DNA of 64,000 nt from Vibrio algarum. Lineage in GTDB: Bacteria > Pseudomonadota > Gammaproteobacteria > Enterobacterales > Vibrionaceae. Every line of letters starts with the position of its first letter. Position 1 is the stretch's first letter. Location of the stretch: contig NZ_JAQLOI010000001.1 in NCBI RefSeq assembly GCF_028204155.1, positions 2,480,001-2,544,000 of the forward strand. Reading direction: 5' to 3'. Under the pieces are notes generated by a model. The model saw nothing but the letters and a program-made list of their open reading frames with translations, had not been told where the DNA came from and ran no database searches. The position numbers and the translations under genes are program-made. Below are positions 55,251 to 64,000 of the stretch, piece by piece.

Positions 55251-55274
55251 TGCCTTTCGTTTATATTCTAGTAA

Positions 55275-55292
55275 AAGAAGAACGAACATTGC
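55275..55292. promoter_or_regulatory. GlpR-type half-site 2
   Basis: GAACGAACATTG carries CGAACAT, one half of the GlpR site, 27 bases from operator 1. Confidence 0.45.
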
Positions 55293-55461
55293 AACTAAAT
55301 TTTCTGTCATATTTTTGTAACGATTTTTATATTATTTTATATTTATACTTTAGTCATTAACACCACCCTTATAGCCACAAAGCAGTCATTAATTATTTTA
55401 ATGCGCGAATTAAATAAACTGAATCTACCTCTCAATTTTTATTTTTTACTTAGTCATAATT

Positions 55462-55478
55462 TGCTCGTTCGAACATTT
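55462..55478. promoter_or_regulatory. GlpR-type operator 3, upstream of glpT
   Basis: TGCTCGTTCGAACATTT, with the GTTCGAAC palindrome and CGAACAT half-site, about 45 bases before the glpT ATG. Confidence 0.5.
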
Positions 55479-55523
55479 TACGCTCGTTTCAATCCAATAA
55501 CTCTAAAACATAGGTAAATAATA

Positions 55524-56903
55524 ATGTTTGGTATATTTAAGCCCAAAGCTCATATAGAGCGACTACCTGACGGTCAGATTGATTCCGCTTATAAACGCTA
55601 TAGATGGCAGCTGTTTATGGGTATTTTCTTCGGTTACGCTGGGTACTACCTTGTACGTAAAAACTTTAGCTTAGCAATGCCGTTTCTTATTGAACAAGGT
55701 TTCACTCGTGGGCAATTAGGTGTGGCACTATCTGCTGTATCCATTGCTTACGGACTGTCCAAATTCTTAATGGGCAGTGTTTCAGACCGTTCCAACCCCA
55801 GATATTTTCTAAGCTTCGGCCTGCTCATGTCCGCAGCGGTCATGTTCTGCTTTGGTTTCATGCCTTGGGCCACAGGCAGTGTTACTGCAATGTTTGTACT
55901 TCTATTCTTGAATGGTTGGTTCCAAGGTATGGGGTGGCCAGCTTGCGGCAGAACCATGGTGCACTGGTGGTCTCGTAAAGAACGTGGTGGCTTAGTTTCC
56001 GTATGGAATGTAGCGCACAATATCGGGGGTGGTTTAATTGGTCCTATGTTCATCTTAGGCTTATGGCTGTTTAACGATGATTGGCACACCGCTTTTTATG
56101 TTCCTGCTTTCTTTGCCTCATTAGTTGCTGTCTTTATTTGGTTTACATTACGAGATACCCCTCAATCTTGTGGTCTGCCTGCGATTGAAGAGTTTAAAAA
56201 TGACTACCCAGATAACTACGATGAATCCAATGAACAAGAGATGACGGCAAAAGAAATTTTCTTTAAGTATGTCTTCAATAACAAATTACTTTGGTCAATC
56301 GCAATAGCTAACGCCTTTGTTTACATGATTCGCTACGGAGTACTCGATTGGGCGCCAACATACCTTTCAGAAGCAAAAGCATTTAGTGTTGATAAATCTT
56401 CATGGGCTTACTTCCTATATGAGTGGGCTGGTATTCCAGGGACTCTACTATGTGGTTGGATCTCAGACAAATGGTTTAAAGGACGCAGAGCTCCAGCGGG
56501 TATTCTATTCATGGTACTCGTTACCATCGCGGTATTTGTTTACTGGTTCAACCCAGCAGGCAACCCTGGTATTGATATGGCAGCGCTTGTTGCGATTGGA
56601 TTCCTAATCTATGGTCCGGTTATGTTGATAGGCCTTTACGCTCTAGAACTTGCTCCTAAAAAAGCGGCAGGTACAGCAGCAGGTCTAACTGGATTGTTCG
56701 GTTACCTTGGTGGTGCTGTCGCGGCAAATGCGGTTCTTGGTTACACCGTTGACCACTTCGGCTGGGATGGCGGGTTCACCTTGCTGACGGCGTCTTGTGG
56801 TATATCTATTCTTTGCCTTGCCTACGCCTACTTTGGTGAGAAGAAGTTCCATAAAGAAAAAGACGAAAAAGAAAGATTACAAGCGGCTGAAGCGTCAGCT
56901 TAA
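55524..56903 (+). CDS. glpT: Glycerol-3-phosphate:phosphate antiporter
   Basis: 459 residues, 12 membrane segments, organophosphate antiporter family (YRWQLFMGIFFGYAGYYLVRKNFSLAMP, FLNGWFQGMGWPACGRTMVHWWS). Divergent from glpABC across shared GlpR-type sites, so imports glycerol-3-phosphate for GlpABC. Confidence 0.93.
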   Translation: MFGIFKPKAHIERLPDGQIDSAYKRYRWQLFMGIFFGYAGYYLVRKNFSLAMPFLIEQGFTRGQLGVALSAVSIAYGLSKFLMGSVSDRSNPRYFLSFGLLMSAAVMFCFGFMPWATGSVTAMFVLLFLNGWFQGMGWPACGRTMVHWWSRKERGGLVSVWNVAHNIGGGLIGPMFILGLWLFNDDWHTAFYVPAFFASLVAVFIWFTLRDTPQSCGLPAIEEFKNDYPDNYDESNEQEMTAKEIFFKYVFNNKLLWSIAIANAFVYMIRYGVLDWAPTYLSEAKAFSVDKSSWAYFLYEWAGIPGTLLCGWISDKWFKGRRAPAGILFMVLVTIAVFVYWFNPAGNPGIDMAALVAIGFLIYGPVMLIGLYALELAPKKAAGTAAGLTGLFGYLGGAVAANAVLGYTVDHFGWDGGFTLLTASCGISILCLAYAYFGEKKFHKEKDEKERLQAAEASA

Positions 56904-56997
56904 GTTTTAGACGTAATCCGACAGACGTTAAGGTACTGCTAATTTAGCCTTGATACCCATTCCTACGCTAGAGTGTGGGAATGAGGGTAAGATAAAA

Positions 56998-57030
56998 AAT
57001 GCCACAATAGATTGCTATTGTGGCATTTTC
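56998..57030. terminator. Bidirectional terminator between glpT and glpR
   Basis: AATGCCACAATAG-attg-CTATTGTGGCATT with T/A runs on both sides. Confidence 0.88.
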
Positions 57031-57052
57031 ATTATTGTAAGGTACGAAATTA

Positions 57053-57820
57053 TTACAAACTGATGATCTCTATTTTTGTTTCAGACTCTTCAAGGATAGA
57101 GGCCAATGGTTCTGGTGGTAGTTGATCGGTAATGATTAAATCTATCTCACTCAGGTTACCGAGTTTAACCATCGCGTTACGACCGAACTTAGAATGGTCA
57201 ACACCAAGGATGGTTTCTCGGCTATTTTCAATAATGGCTTTCTTTACTCGGACTTCATGATAATCAAAATCAAGCAACGAACCATCATTATCAATACCAC
57301 TTATGCCTAGCACACCAAAATCTAACCGGAACTGGGAAATAAAGTCTAAGGTTGCCTCACCCGTTACACCACCATCGATATTGCGGACTTCACCACCAGC
57401 GAGAATAACCTTAAAATCCGAGCGTTCCATCAAAATCATGGCGACATTTATATTGTTCGTCACTATACGCAGATCACTGTGGCTAACTGTTAGAGCCCTT
57501 GCAAAAGCCTCAGGGGTGGTGCCAATATCAATAAATAAGGTTGAACCATTAGGTATATGTTTTGCCATCGTTGCAGCAATCAGTTCTTTTTGCCTAGGGT
57601 GCATTACCTTGCGGTTGTTGTAACTGGAATTCTCGGAACTAGAAAGGTTGGTAGCGCCACCATGAGTTCGGCGAAGTTTGTTGAGTTCAGCAAGCTCATT
57701 TAAATCTCGACGGATCGTTTGAGGGCTAACACTAAACAGTTCAACCAACTCATCTGTGTTGACTTCTCCGTTTAATTCTACGAGTCGAACAATCTCATTG
57801 TGTCGCTGTTCTGCTTTCAC
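57053..57820 (-). CDS. glpR: DeoR-family glycerol-3-phosphate repressor
   Basis: 255 residues. DeoR helix-turn-helix (VNTDELVELFSVSPQTIRRDLNEL), sugar-phosphate sensor domain with FIDIGTTPEA, GVLGISGID and GVDHSKFGR. GTG start with GGA upstream. Represses glpT and glpABC unless glycerol-3-phosphate is bound; matching operators lie in the glpA-glpT gap. Confidence 0.92.
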   Translation of the reverse strand: MKAEQRHNEIVRLVELNGEVNTDELVELFSVSPQTIRRDLNELAELNKLRRTHGGATNLSSSENSSYNNRKVMHPRQKELIAATMAKHIPNGSTLFIDIGTTPEAFARALTVSHSDLRIVTNNINVAMILMERSDFKVILAGGEVRNIDGGVTGEATLDFISQFRLDFGVLGISGIDNDGSLLDFDYHEVRVKKAIIENSRETILGVDHSKFGRNAMVKLGNLSEIDLIITDQLPPEPLASILEESETKIEIISL

Positions 57821-57908
57821 GCCAATTCCTTTTTTAATTGTATATAACGTTATCTAGTATAAGCAAATTTTGCCAATAACCCTATTACAAATGTTATATA
57901 TGGAACGG

Positions 57909-58358
57909 CTAAACCTGACGAACGTATCCAGGCACACGGAACAACTTGCGGCAGGAATCTAGAAAACATCCGTAAAGCACACCCATCCCACAAGATATAG
58001 CTGCATTGGTCGAAACCGCGGTAATAATCTGGTCGGTGGATGCACCAACGAAAAGTAAAATACCAGCATAGACAGGTGATTGAAATGCTACGTATGCGAA
58101 TAGGTCTGATACATTTTTCATAAAAGAGGTAGATGAAAATTTTGCACCTTTCCTTAACACCCAATCGCGAAATAAGCCATAAGGTAATGCTATCGCAATA
58201 TTGACAGGTATAGACACTAATCGAGACTCGAGTGATTTTTCGAGAGACATTCCGGATACAAAAACTTCAATTATCATTCCTGAAACAAAGCAAAAAACCA
58301 CCATGGCAAAGGTGTCAGCTGCAACATTTCTAACGCAAAAAGGCCCACGCACTCGCAT
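57909..58358 (-). CDS. alaE: L-alanine exporter AlaE
   Basis: 149 residues, four membrane segments. AlaE signature: VAADTFAMVVFCFVSGMIIEVFVSGMS, SRLVSIPVNIAIALPYG, AYVAFQSPVYAGILL, and GVLYGCFLDSCRKLF. Exports excess L-alanine. Confidence 0.92.
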   Translation of the reverse strand: MRVRGPFCVRNVAADTFAMVVFCFVSGMIIEVFVSGMSLEKSLESRLVSIPVNIAIALPYGLFRDWVLRKGAKFSSTSFMKNVSDLFAYVAFQSPVYAGILLFVGASTDQIITAVSTNAAISCGMGVLYGCFLDSCRKLFRVPGYVRQV

Positions 58359-58678
58359 TTATTCCACTCAACAATATATATAACTACAAATAAAACAAAA
58401 AACACCACCAATAAACTGGATTAATCTATTCACCCAGTTTTCTGCGCTATTAAAACAGATCTTTAGTGAAATTAAACACTATATTTTTAATTTTATTTTA
58501 AATTTTTAGCTACTTTTTTAACTCTCTGTGGTGGTAAGTTCTTGTGTGATGAGCTTCGCGTTTTTTTTAACCAATCAGTGCATTGTGGCGCAAAATAAAC
58601 ACTCGTTCCGTTGACTAAGCTAAGGGGACAATGAGAGCTATGCTAAGATATAGCATCAATTTTTTCTTGGAAATTACC
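58359..58678. other. Intergenic, no gene seen
   Basis: About 320 AT-rich bases holding the divergent promoters of alaE and the UPF0149 gene; no RNA gene recognised. Confidence 0.4.
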
Positions 58679-59247
58679 GTGACACTAAAAGAATTACTTC
58701 AACAACCTGAACTTGAAGGTAAATTATTAGGTGAAGCTCAAACCTGTGGTTTCGTCACCGCTATGGCTGCAGCTCCCAATGTACTTGATCCAACCGAATG
58801 GATTCCATTTCTTTGGGGGGTGAAGAAGTCGCTCCGTTTACTGACGGCGTTCAGTTTGAACAATACGCCGATTTGGTCATCGCACTTTGGAATAAGACTC
58901 GACCAGCACTTCTTGATGGAACTTGGCAATGGCCTGAAGGTTATACTCTAGACGAAGAAGAGATCATTTCTCAAAATGCTCGAGCGTTTACCGAAGGGGC
59001 ACTTCAAGGTTGGCAACTTGCTAGAGACGACTGGGAAACACTAATGCCAGAGGACAGTGCCGATAACGCATTACTCGGTGGTGTACTGCTTTCTTTGAGT
59101 TTACTTTATGATCCGGAAACCGCCATAGAGACTTTAAAAGAGCATGGCGTCGAAGGTCTAGAGCAATTTGAAGAAATTTATAATGCTATTCCCGTGATGT
59201 TATCAGGCCTTACTCAGCGCGGTGCAGAATTGGCCGAGGCACAATAA
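58679..59247 (+). pseudogene. UPF0149 (YecA/YgfB-like) protein, frameshifted
   Basis: GTG start (GGA ten bases upstream): VTLKELLQQPELEGKLLGEA to WIPFLWG, then the frame switches at a G6 run (58815-58820). Adding one G gives WGGEEVAPFTDGVQFEQYADLV and an intact 190-residue protein, with LGGVLLSLSLLYDPETA near the end. Family of unknown function. Since both halves are undamaged, a sequencing error is the likeliest explanation. Confidence 0.8.
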
Positions 59248-59449
59248 TTACCTCTATGCGTTAATCAAGGGCGGCAATAACGTCGCCTTTATAATAAGGT
59301 TTTCGGTTCTATTCAGTTAGCGCTAACATTTTCGTCATCTCTCGTGGGGATGACGCTGTTGTCTTTATACGCCAGTTTAATTCTGCGGATGGCGCTTTAA
59401 TCTTGGGCGATATTTCCATATAACACCCAAAGCTAAAGCGCTTGCTTGA

Positions 59450-60496
59450 CTATTTTTGCAGTTTCTCGGCGAAATCTAGCATGCGATTCAGCGGAATGAG
59501 CGATTTTACTCTGATATCTTCATCGACGAAGATCTCATGTTCGTTCGATTCGCCTGTCAATGCACTTTCTATCGCAGCTAAACCATTCATTGCCATCCAA
59601 GGACAATGTGCACAACTACGACACGTCGCACCGGCACCTGCCGTTGGTGCTTCCATTAGTTCTTTCTCTGGAACCAGCTGCTGCATCTTAAAGAAAATAC
59701 CTTTATCGGTGGCAACGATAAGTTTTTTATTGGGTAGCTCTTTTGCTGATTTGATCAATTGGCTCGTAGAGCCCACTGCATCCGCTAACTCAACTACCGA
59801 CGCTGGTGATTCTGGGTGTACTAAAACCGCAGCGTCAGGGTAAACCGCTTTCATGTCTTTTAAGGCTTTAGCGGAAAATTCATCATGAACGACGCACTCG
59901 CCCTGCCACAACAGCATTTCTGCTCCTGTTTTGTTCGCTATATACGAGCCAAGATGGCGATCAGGACCCCAAATAATTTTTGCGTCTTCGTCGTCCAGAT
60001 ACTCTACTATCTCTAAAGCGATACTTGAGGTTACGACCCAATCAGCACGTGCTTTTACTGCTGCGGAAGTGTTGGCATATACCACAACCGTATGATCTGG
60101 ATGTGCATCGCAGAACTCTGTGAATTTGTCTGCTGGACAGCCTAAATCTAACGAACATTCTGCCTCTAAATTTGGCATTAAGATCGTTTTTTCTGGCGTT
60201 AAAATTTTGGCAGATTCACCCATAAACCGGACACCAGCAATGATCAATGTACTGGCTGGGTGACGATTACCAAATTTCGCCATCTCTAAAGAGTCACCCA
60301 CAAAACCACCAGTCTCTTCAGCGAGGGCCTGAATTTCTGGATCGGTGTAGTAGTGAGCGATCAATACAGCATCTTTCTCAATAAGTAGGCGCTTAATGCA
60401 TTCTACATGAGCCGCTTTTTGCTCATCAGTCAGTGGCATTGGTTTTGGAGGGAAAGGGTAAACGGTGGTTTCTATTAAATCTAAAATGTGGCTCAT
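59450..60496 (-). CDS. nadA: Quinolinate synthase A
   Basis: 348 residues. Condenses iminoaspartate and dihydroxyacetone phosphate to quinolinate in NAD synthesis. Cysteines for the [4Fe-4S] cluster in ECSLDLGCP, WQGECVVHDEF and CRSCAHCPWMAMN. ATG at 60496; a TTG six codons earlier is less likely. The position after the tol-pal operon is typical of Vibrio. Confidence 0.95.
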   Translation of the reverse strand: MSHILDLIETTVYPFPPKPMPLTDEQKAAHVECIKRLLIEKDAVLIAHYYTDPEIQALAEETGGFVGDSLEMAKFGNRHPASTLIIAGVRFMGESAKILTPEKTILMPNLEAECSLDLGCPADKFTEFCDAHPDHTVVVYANTSAAVKARADWVVTSSIALEIVEYLDDEDAKIIWGPDRHLGSYIANKTGAEMLLWQGECVVHDEFSAKALKDMKAVYPDAAVLVHPESPASVVELADAVGSTSQLIKSAKELPNKKLIVATDKGIFFKMQQLVPEKELMEAPTAGAGATCRSCAHCPWMAMNGLAAIESALTGESNEHEIFVDEDIRVKSLIPLNRMLDFAEKLQK

Positions 60497-60683
60497 TGCT
60501 CGTGCTCTACGCAACTTCCGTGAATCCGAACATTGTACACCTTATAGGTATTCGTTTTCTAGCCCTGTTGAACAAATGCTATTGTCAATGCGACTAAATT
60601 ACTAGAAACGCAAATCTATCATCATTCCTGCGCAGGAGGGGGAAGTAGTGGATAAGTGTGGGAACGGATGAAGTAAAAATGAA

Positions 60684-60715
60684 AAAAAAGACCACATAGT
60701 GGTCTATTTTTCTTA
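60684..60715 (-). terminator. Terminator of the tol-pal operon
   Basis: GACCAC-tat-GTGGTC stem followed on the minus strand by TTTTTTTT. Confidence 0.85.
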
Positions 60716-61480
60716 TTTAAGTTTCGATTTAGCCATCTTAGCGGAGGCGGAACCGGGATATTCGTCAATCGCCTGTTGATAATACTTGTTTGCAACAGCG
60801 GGTTTACCGTTACGTGCTGCAATATCGCCAAGTTTAACAAGAGAATCTGCGCGCTTGTTTGATTTTTCGTAAGAGACGACAGAAGCAAAACTTTTTGCTG
60901 CATCAACATCTTTTTTCAGTGCGTAATTCAATTGCCCCACCCAATAATGAGAATTGGCAGAATAAGACGAATTAGGGAAATCTTTCTGAAACTTAGCAAA
61001 TGCGGCAAGCGCACCGGTATAGTCTTTATCTACCTGAACGAGATAAACGGCTTTTTTATATGCGGCCTCTTCATTCGCATCGGCTGCGTATACACCACCT
61101 TTAATCTCTGTATTGCCATTCGTTGCCGGCGCTACATTATCAATAGGTTGCTGCTTTTCGTTTCTTAGACGGTCCAACTCAATAAACAACTCGCGCTGAC
61201 GTTCTAACATCTGCTTCATGTCATAGCTATTTCGTTCGACCATTCCTCTTAGCTCACTAAGCTCTGACTCCATTCCGTCTATTTGCTGCTGCATTTGCAG
61301 TTGCACACGAGATCGATTATTTAACAGACGTTCAAGTCGTTGAACATCAGTTTCAGGCTTAGATGTAGCAGAAGAGGATGTGCTGTTTAGATCAGATACT
61401 GGAGCTGGTGCAGCGAACGCTAGGTTCGCTGCACTGGCCAGTAACGCAAGCGAAACAGCTCGCTTAAAGTTACTGAACAT
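60713..61480 (-). CDS. cpoB: Cell-division coordinator CpoB (YbgF)
   Basis: 255 residues. Signal peptide to about 23, N-terminal trimerising coiled coil (VQLQMQQQIDGMESELSELR), linker, then tetratricopeptide repeats (AAYKKAVYLVQVDKDYTGAL ... PAVANKYYQQAIDEYPGS). Links Tol-Pal to septal peptidoglycan synthesis. GGAT precedes the ATG. Confidence 0.93.
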   Translation of the reverse strand: MFSNFKRAVSLALLASAANLAFAAPAPVSDLNSTSSSATSKPETDVQRLERLLNNRSRVQLQMQQQIDGMESELSELRGMVERNSYDMKQMLERQRELFIELDRLRNEKQQPIDNVAPATNGNTEIKGGVYAADANEEAAYKKAVYLVQVDKDYTGALAAFAKFQKDFPNSSYSANSHYWVGQLNYALKKDVDAAKSFASVVSYEKSNKRADSLVKLGDIAARNGKPAVANKYYQQAIDEYPGSASAKMAKSKLK

Positions 61481-61495
61481 GAGGTCTATCCTCGA

Positions 61496-62017
61496 TTAGT
61501 ATACGATAACCGCACGACGGTTTTTCGCATATGCATCTTCAGATTGACCTAGAACTAGTGGTTTTTCTTCACCGTAGCTCATGATAGAGATTTGGTCAGA
61601 CTGAACACCTAGAGCTTGAAGATATTTTGAAACGGCTTCTGCACGATACTCACCAAGAGCAATGTTGTACTCTGGAGTACCTCGTTCGTCAGCGTGACCT
61701 TCAACAGTTACTTTGATTGCTGGGTCTTTGCTTAGGAATGCAGCATGAGCAGCAAGCATTTCTTCGTAGTCACCAGAAACGGTTGCATTATCAAACGCAA
61801 AATAAACTGTGCTAGTTTCGCGAAGAGCTTGTTCTTTCATTTCTTGCTCAGATAGTTGAGCATTTTGATCAACCGGAGTAGCTACCGTAGTAGTTTGCTC
61901 TTGGTTGTTCGTTTGTTGTGAAGCGGCATCAGCAGCTTCGTCGCTTGAGCTACAAGCTGTTACTGCTAGGATAGGTAGCGCAATTAGAAGCCCTTTAAAA
62001 ACCTTATTAAGTTGCAT
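61496..62017 (-). CDS. pal: Peptidoglycan-associated lipoprotein Pal
   Basis: 173 residues. Lipobox AVTAC, flexible linker, OmpA-like domain with VYFAFDNATVSGDYEEML and VEGHADERGTPEYNIALGEYRA binding peptidoglycan. ATG at 62017 with AAAGGA upstream. Confidence 0.95.
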   Translation of the reverse strand: MQLNKVFKGLLIALPILAVTACSSSDEAADAASQQTNNQEQTTTVATPVDQNAQLSEQEMKEQALRETSTVYFAFDNATVSGDYEEMLAAHAAFLSKDPAIKVTVEGHADERGTPEYNIALGEYRAEAVSKYLQALGVQSDQISIMSYGEEKPLVLGQSEDAYAKNRRAVIVY

Positions 62018-62051
62018 CTTATATTTTCCTTTCTTTGTCAAAACTTAGTTG

Positions 62052-63404
62052 CTACAAAAACGGTGACCAGGCGGGAGCTCTAACACGCCCATTTGTTGCC
62101 GGTAATCTAGCCTTAAATCGACCATCTATAGAAACCATAGAGAGCACATTTTTCTTTCTATAAATAGAGCTATAAATGACCATACTACCATTTGGGGCAA
62201 TGCTTGGAGATTCGTCCAAGAGTGTATTAGTTAACACTTGAACGGCTCCTGTCTCCAGATCTTGTTTTGCCAAATTGAAACCTGAGTTAGATCGATTCAC
62301 CATAATCAGGAATCGTCCATCAGGAGTAATTTGTCCACTCAAATTCTGGCTACCCTGCCAGGTTAAACGGTTGGTCGAACCGTCTACCAAATTTACTCGA
62401 TATATCTGAGGTTTACCACCCCGATCTGACGTAAATATCAACGATTGTCCATCAGGATACCAGTACGGTTCTGTATTATTTGATCTACCCCGCGTTATTT
62501 GTCTTAACTTACGCGTCGCGAGATCAAGCGTATATACCTGAAGACTACCGGTTTTGGACAGAACAATTGATAAGGTTTTTCCATCAGGAGAAAAACGTGG
62601 AGCACCATTATGGCGAGGAAATGATGTGAGTTTTTCCCTTTTACCCGTATAGATATCCATCAAGAAGATTTCTGCTTGGTTATTTTGGAAACTAACGTAT
62701 GCAAGTTGTCGACCATCCGGTGACCAAGTTGGCGACATTAGTGGCTGTTTAGACCGTAAAACTAAGCGTTCGTTGAAACCGTCATAATCTGCGATTCTTA
62801 ATTGATACTGATACTGATCTTTCTCATTTATAACTACGTATGCAATGCGGGTAACAAACGCACCTTTCTCACCGGTTAATTGTTCGTAAACGAGATCAGA
62901 AATACGATGAGCATATTCTCTTAAACGTTCGCCTGGTACTGTCGCTCGCTTATTAAATAAAATATGATCCTTGGAAAGAACGAGCTCTCCTTGAGTGTTA
63001 AGGGTTTTGCTCTGCCCTTTCGTCAACTGACCACGAATAACATCAACAAGTTGATACCGAACTACATAGCTGCCGTTAGCGTCTTGAGTAATGGTACCCG
63101 TAAGTAGTGAATCAACCCCCAAATTCGTCCATTCTTCAAATTTTATATCGTTATCTTCGTAAGGGGTCTGCGGCATTTTGTTTACAGGCACTGGGCTAAA
63201 TTTTCCGCTTCGCTGTAAATCTGACGCAATCACTTTCGATACATCATGAGGAAGTTCCGATGTACCTTCCCACTTAAAAGGTACGATGCCAATTGGTCGG
63301 GCCGAATCAATACCTTCTGTAATTACCAATTCTAATGCCGCGTTGGCTATGTTGCCCAAGCTTGCGGTTAATATCAGTAATCCTGTAATAAGTTTTTTAA
63401 TCAA
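62052..63404 (-). CDS. tolB: Tol-Pal system protein TolB
   Basis: 450 residues, signal peptide to about 22, N-terminal domain, then the six-bladed propeller with repeats of the PTWSPDGRQLAYVS / PRFSPDGKTLSIV type. Start is TTG with AAGGGA upstream: no ATG gives a complete signal peptide. Partner of Pal and TolA in the periplasm. Confidence 0.93.
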   Translation of the reverse strand: MIKKLITGLLILTASLGNIANAALELVITEGIDSARPIGIVPFKWEGTSELPHDVSKVIASDLQRSGKFSPVPVNKMPQTPYEDNDIKFEEWTNLGVDSLLTGTITQDANGSYVVRYQLVDVIRGQLTKGQSKTLNTQGELVLSKDHILFNKRATVPGERLREYAHRISDLVYEQLTGEKGAFVTRIAYVVINEKDQYQYQLRIADYDGFNERLVLRSKQPLMSPTWSPDGRQLAYVSFQNNQAEIFLMDIYTGKREKLTSFPRHNGAPRFSPDGKTLSIVLSKTGSLQVYTLDLATRKLRQITRGRSNNTEPYWYPDGQSLIFTSDRGGKPQIYRVNLVDGSTNRLTWQGSQNLSGQITPDGRFLIMVNRSNSGFNLAKQDLETGAVQVLTNTLLDESPSIAPNGSMVIYSSIYRKKNVLSMVSIDGRFKARLPATNGRVRAPAWSPFL

Positions 63405-63422
63405 AATACATCCCTTTTCTTA

Positions 63423-64000
63423 CTACTCTGGAGCTACGGTTAAGTTAATATTACGGAGTTGACTCGCCACATCTTTATCTGTCGGCAGTGGAAACGTACC
63501 TACTTGCGTGACAGCACTTTTGGTTGCGGCGCATAAACGAGTATCACCATTCAGAACATTCACACTACTCAAAATAGCACTATTGCCCGTTGGAATGAGC
63601 TTTAAGTTGACCCTACAAGACTTTCCCCTGTAAGAGTCCTCCATTAACAATTTATTTTGAATAAGTTGCTTATATATCGCAGCGTACCTATTAGTTTCAG
63701 TCGTTACGAACTGTTGTTTTGCCGAGCTATTTTGTGCAGCTTCTTCTTCTAGGCCTGCAAATATATCGCCTAGAGCAGCTTCACGTTCTTTACGCTCTCT
63801 TTCCAACTGCTTTAGTTTTTCCTGTTCTTTTTCTGCTTTTAATTTCGCTTCTGCTGCTGCTTTCTCATTTGCAACGCGTTCTTGCTCCGCTTTTTCAGCT
63901 CGCTCATTTTCTAATCGCGCTTTTTCTTTCGCTTCATCCGCTGCCTTTTCACGGCTCAAACGTTCAGCTTCAGCAGCGGCAATCGCGGCCTCTTTTGCTA
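63423..64000 (-). CDS. tolA: TolA, C-terminal part
   Basis: The frame is open to the window edge: a lysine/glutamate/alanine-rich helix (KAAAEAKLKAEKEQEKL) and the folded domain III (YAAIYKQLIQNKLLMEDSYRGKSCRVNLKLIP, ending LRNINLTVAPE). Start and membrane segment lie beyond 64000. Confidence 0.93.
   Translation of the reverse strand, partial: AKEAAIAAAEAERLSREKAADEAKEKARLENERAEKAEQERVANEKAAAEAKLKAEKEQEKLKQLERERKEREAALGDIFAGLEEEAAQNSSAKQQFVTTETNRYAAIYKQLIQNKLLMEDSYRGKSCRVNLKLIPTGNSAILSSVNVLNGDTRLCAATKSAVTQVGTFPLPTDKDVASQLRNINLTVAPE

Noticed and set aside
58798..59247. Independent 149-residue gene starting in the UPF0149 region
   Set aside because: Its first residues are out-of-frame reading of the preceding half; one G in the G6 run joins both into one family-length protein.

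Overview
The window looks like chromosomal DNA of a Vibrio or close relative. Evidence is the tolA-tolB-pal-cpoB-nadA block, the glpT/glpABC/glpR and uhpABC genes, moderate-to-low GC, and integron attC sites of the Vibrio-repeat type (start TAACAAACGC, end GCGGGCGTTA). It alternates between accessory DNA (about 1-28.5 kb and 39.7-50.5 kb) and conserved core genes.

Layout. 0-2.3 kb: a type I-like export pair (HlyD-like adaptor, broken by a frameshift and cut by the window edge, plus a TolC-like outer membrane protein). 2.5-3.3 kb: remnants of an integrative element (AlpA fragment, att-like repeat). 3.5-9.8 kb: small membrane genes, a broken FRG-domain gene, then a cassette array on the minus strand with seven recognisable attC sites and no integrase (Mrr-like nuclease, HEPN-like protein, unknowns). 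An IS21-family element cuts the array, apparently with deletion of neighbouring DNA. 13.4-14.75 kb: an IS110-family (IS1111-type) element with a likely bridge RNA region. 14.75-23.1 kb: an unusual cluster with a secreted sulfatase, its radical-SAM maturase, three C-type-lectin-like secreted paralogues, DoxX, VTT/DedA-like and DUF4405 membrane proteins. Four of its promoters carry the same 11-bp-periodic box at a fixed distance from the -10 and start codon. 23.4-28.5 kb: a P4-like satellite (DUF5906/SF3-type helicase with iterons on both sides, AlpA, tyrosine integrase) beside tRNA-Ser(GGA).

28.8-37.1 kb: uhpABC, the hexose-phosphate sensing system, followed not by uhpT but by an afuABC-type sugar-phosphate ABC transporter. 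37.4-39.6 kb: a YtrA-type GntR regulator with an ABC exporter and a perfect palindromic operator. 39.7-50.5 kb: a Sec-exported 2109-residue Rhs/YD-repeat polymorphic toxin, followed by four displaced C-terminal modules and four immunity-like genes. 51-57.8 kb: the anaerobic glycerol-3-phosphate regulon (glpABC, glpT, glpR). 57.9-64 kb: alaE, a UPF0149 gene, nadA, cpoB, pal, tolB and the 3' part of tolA.

Caution. At least five genes are broken by what looks like one missing base in a homopolymer (A7 three times, T5, G6), including conserved genes such as glpB and UPF0149. This could be assembly error, so those frameshifts should not be read as biology before read-level checking. Two further genes carry in-frame stops that this would not explain.
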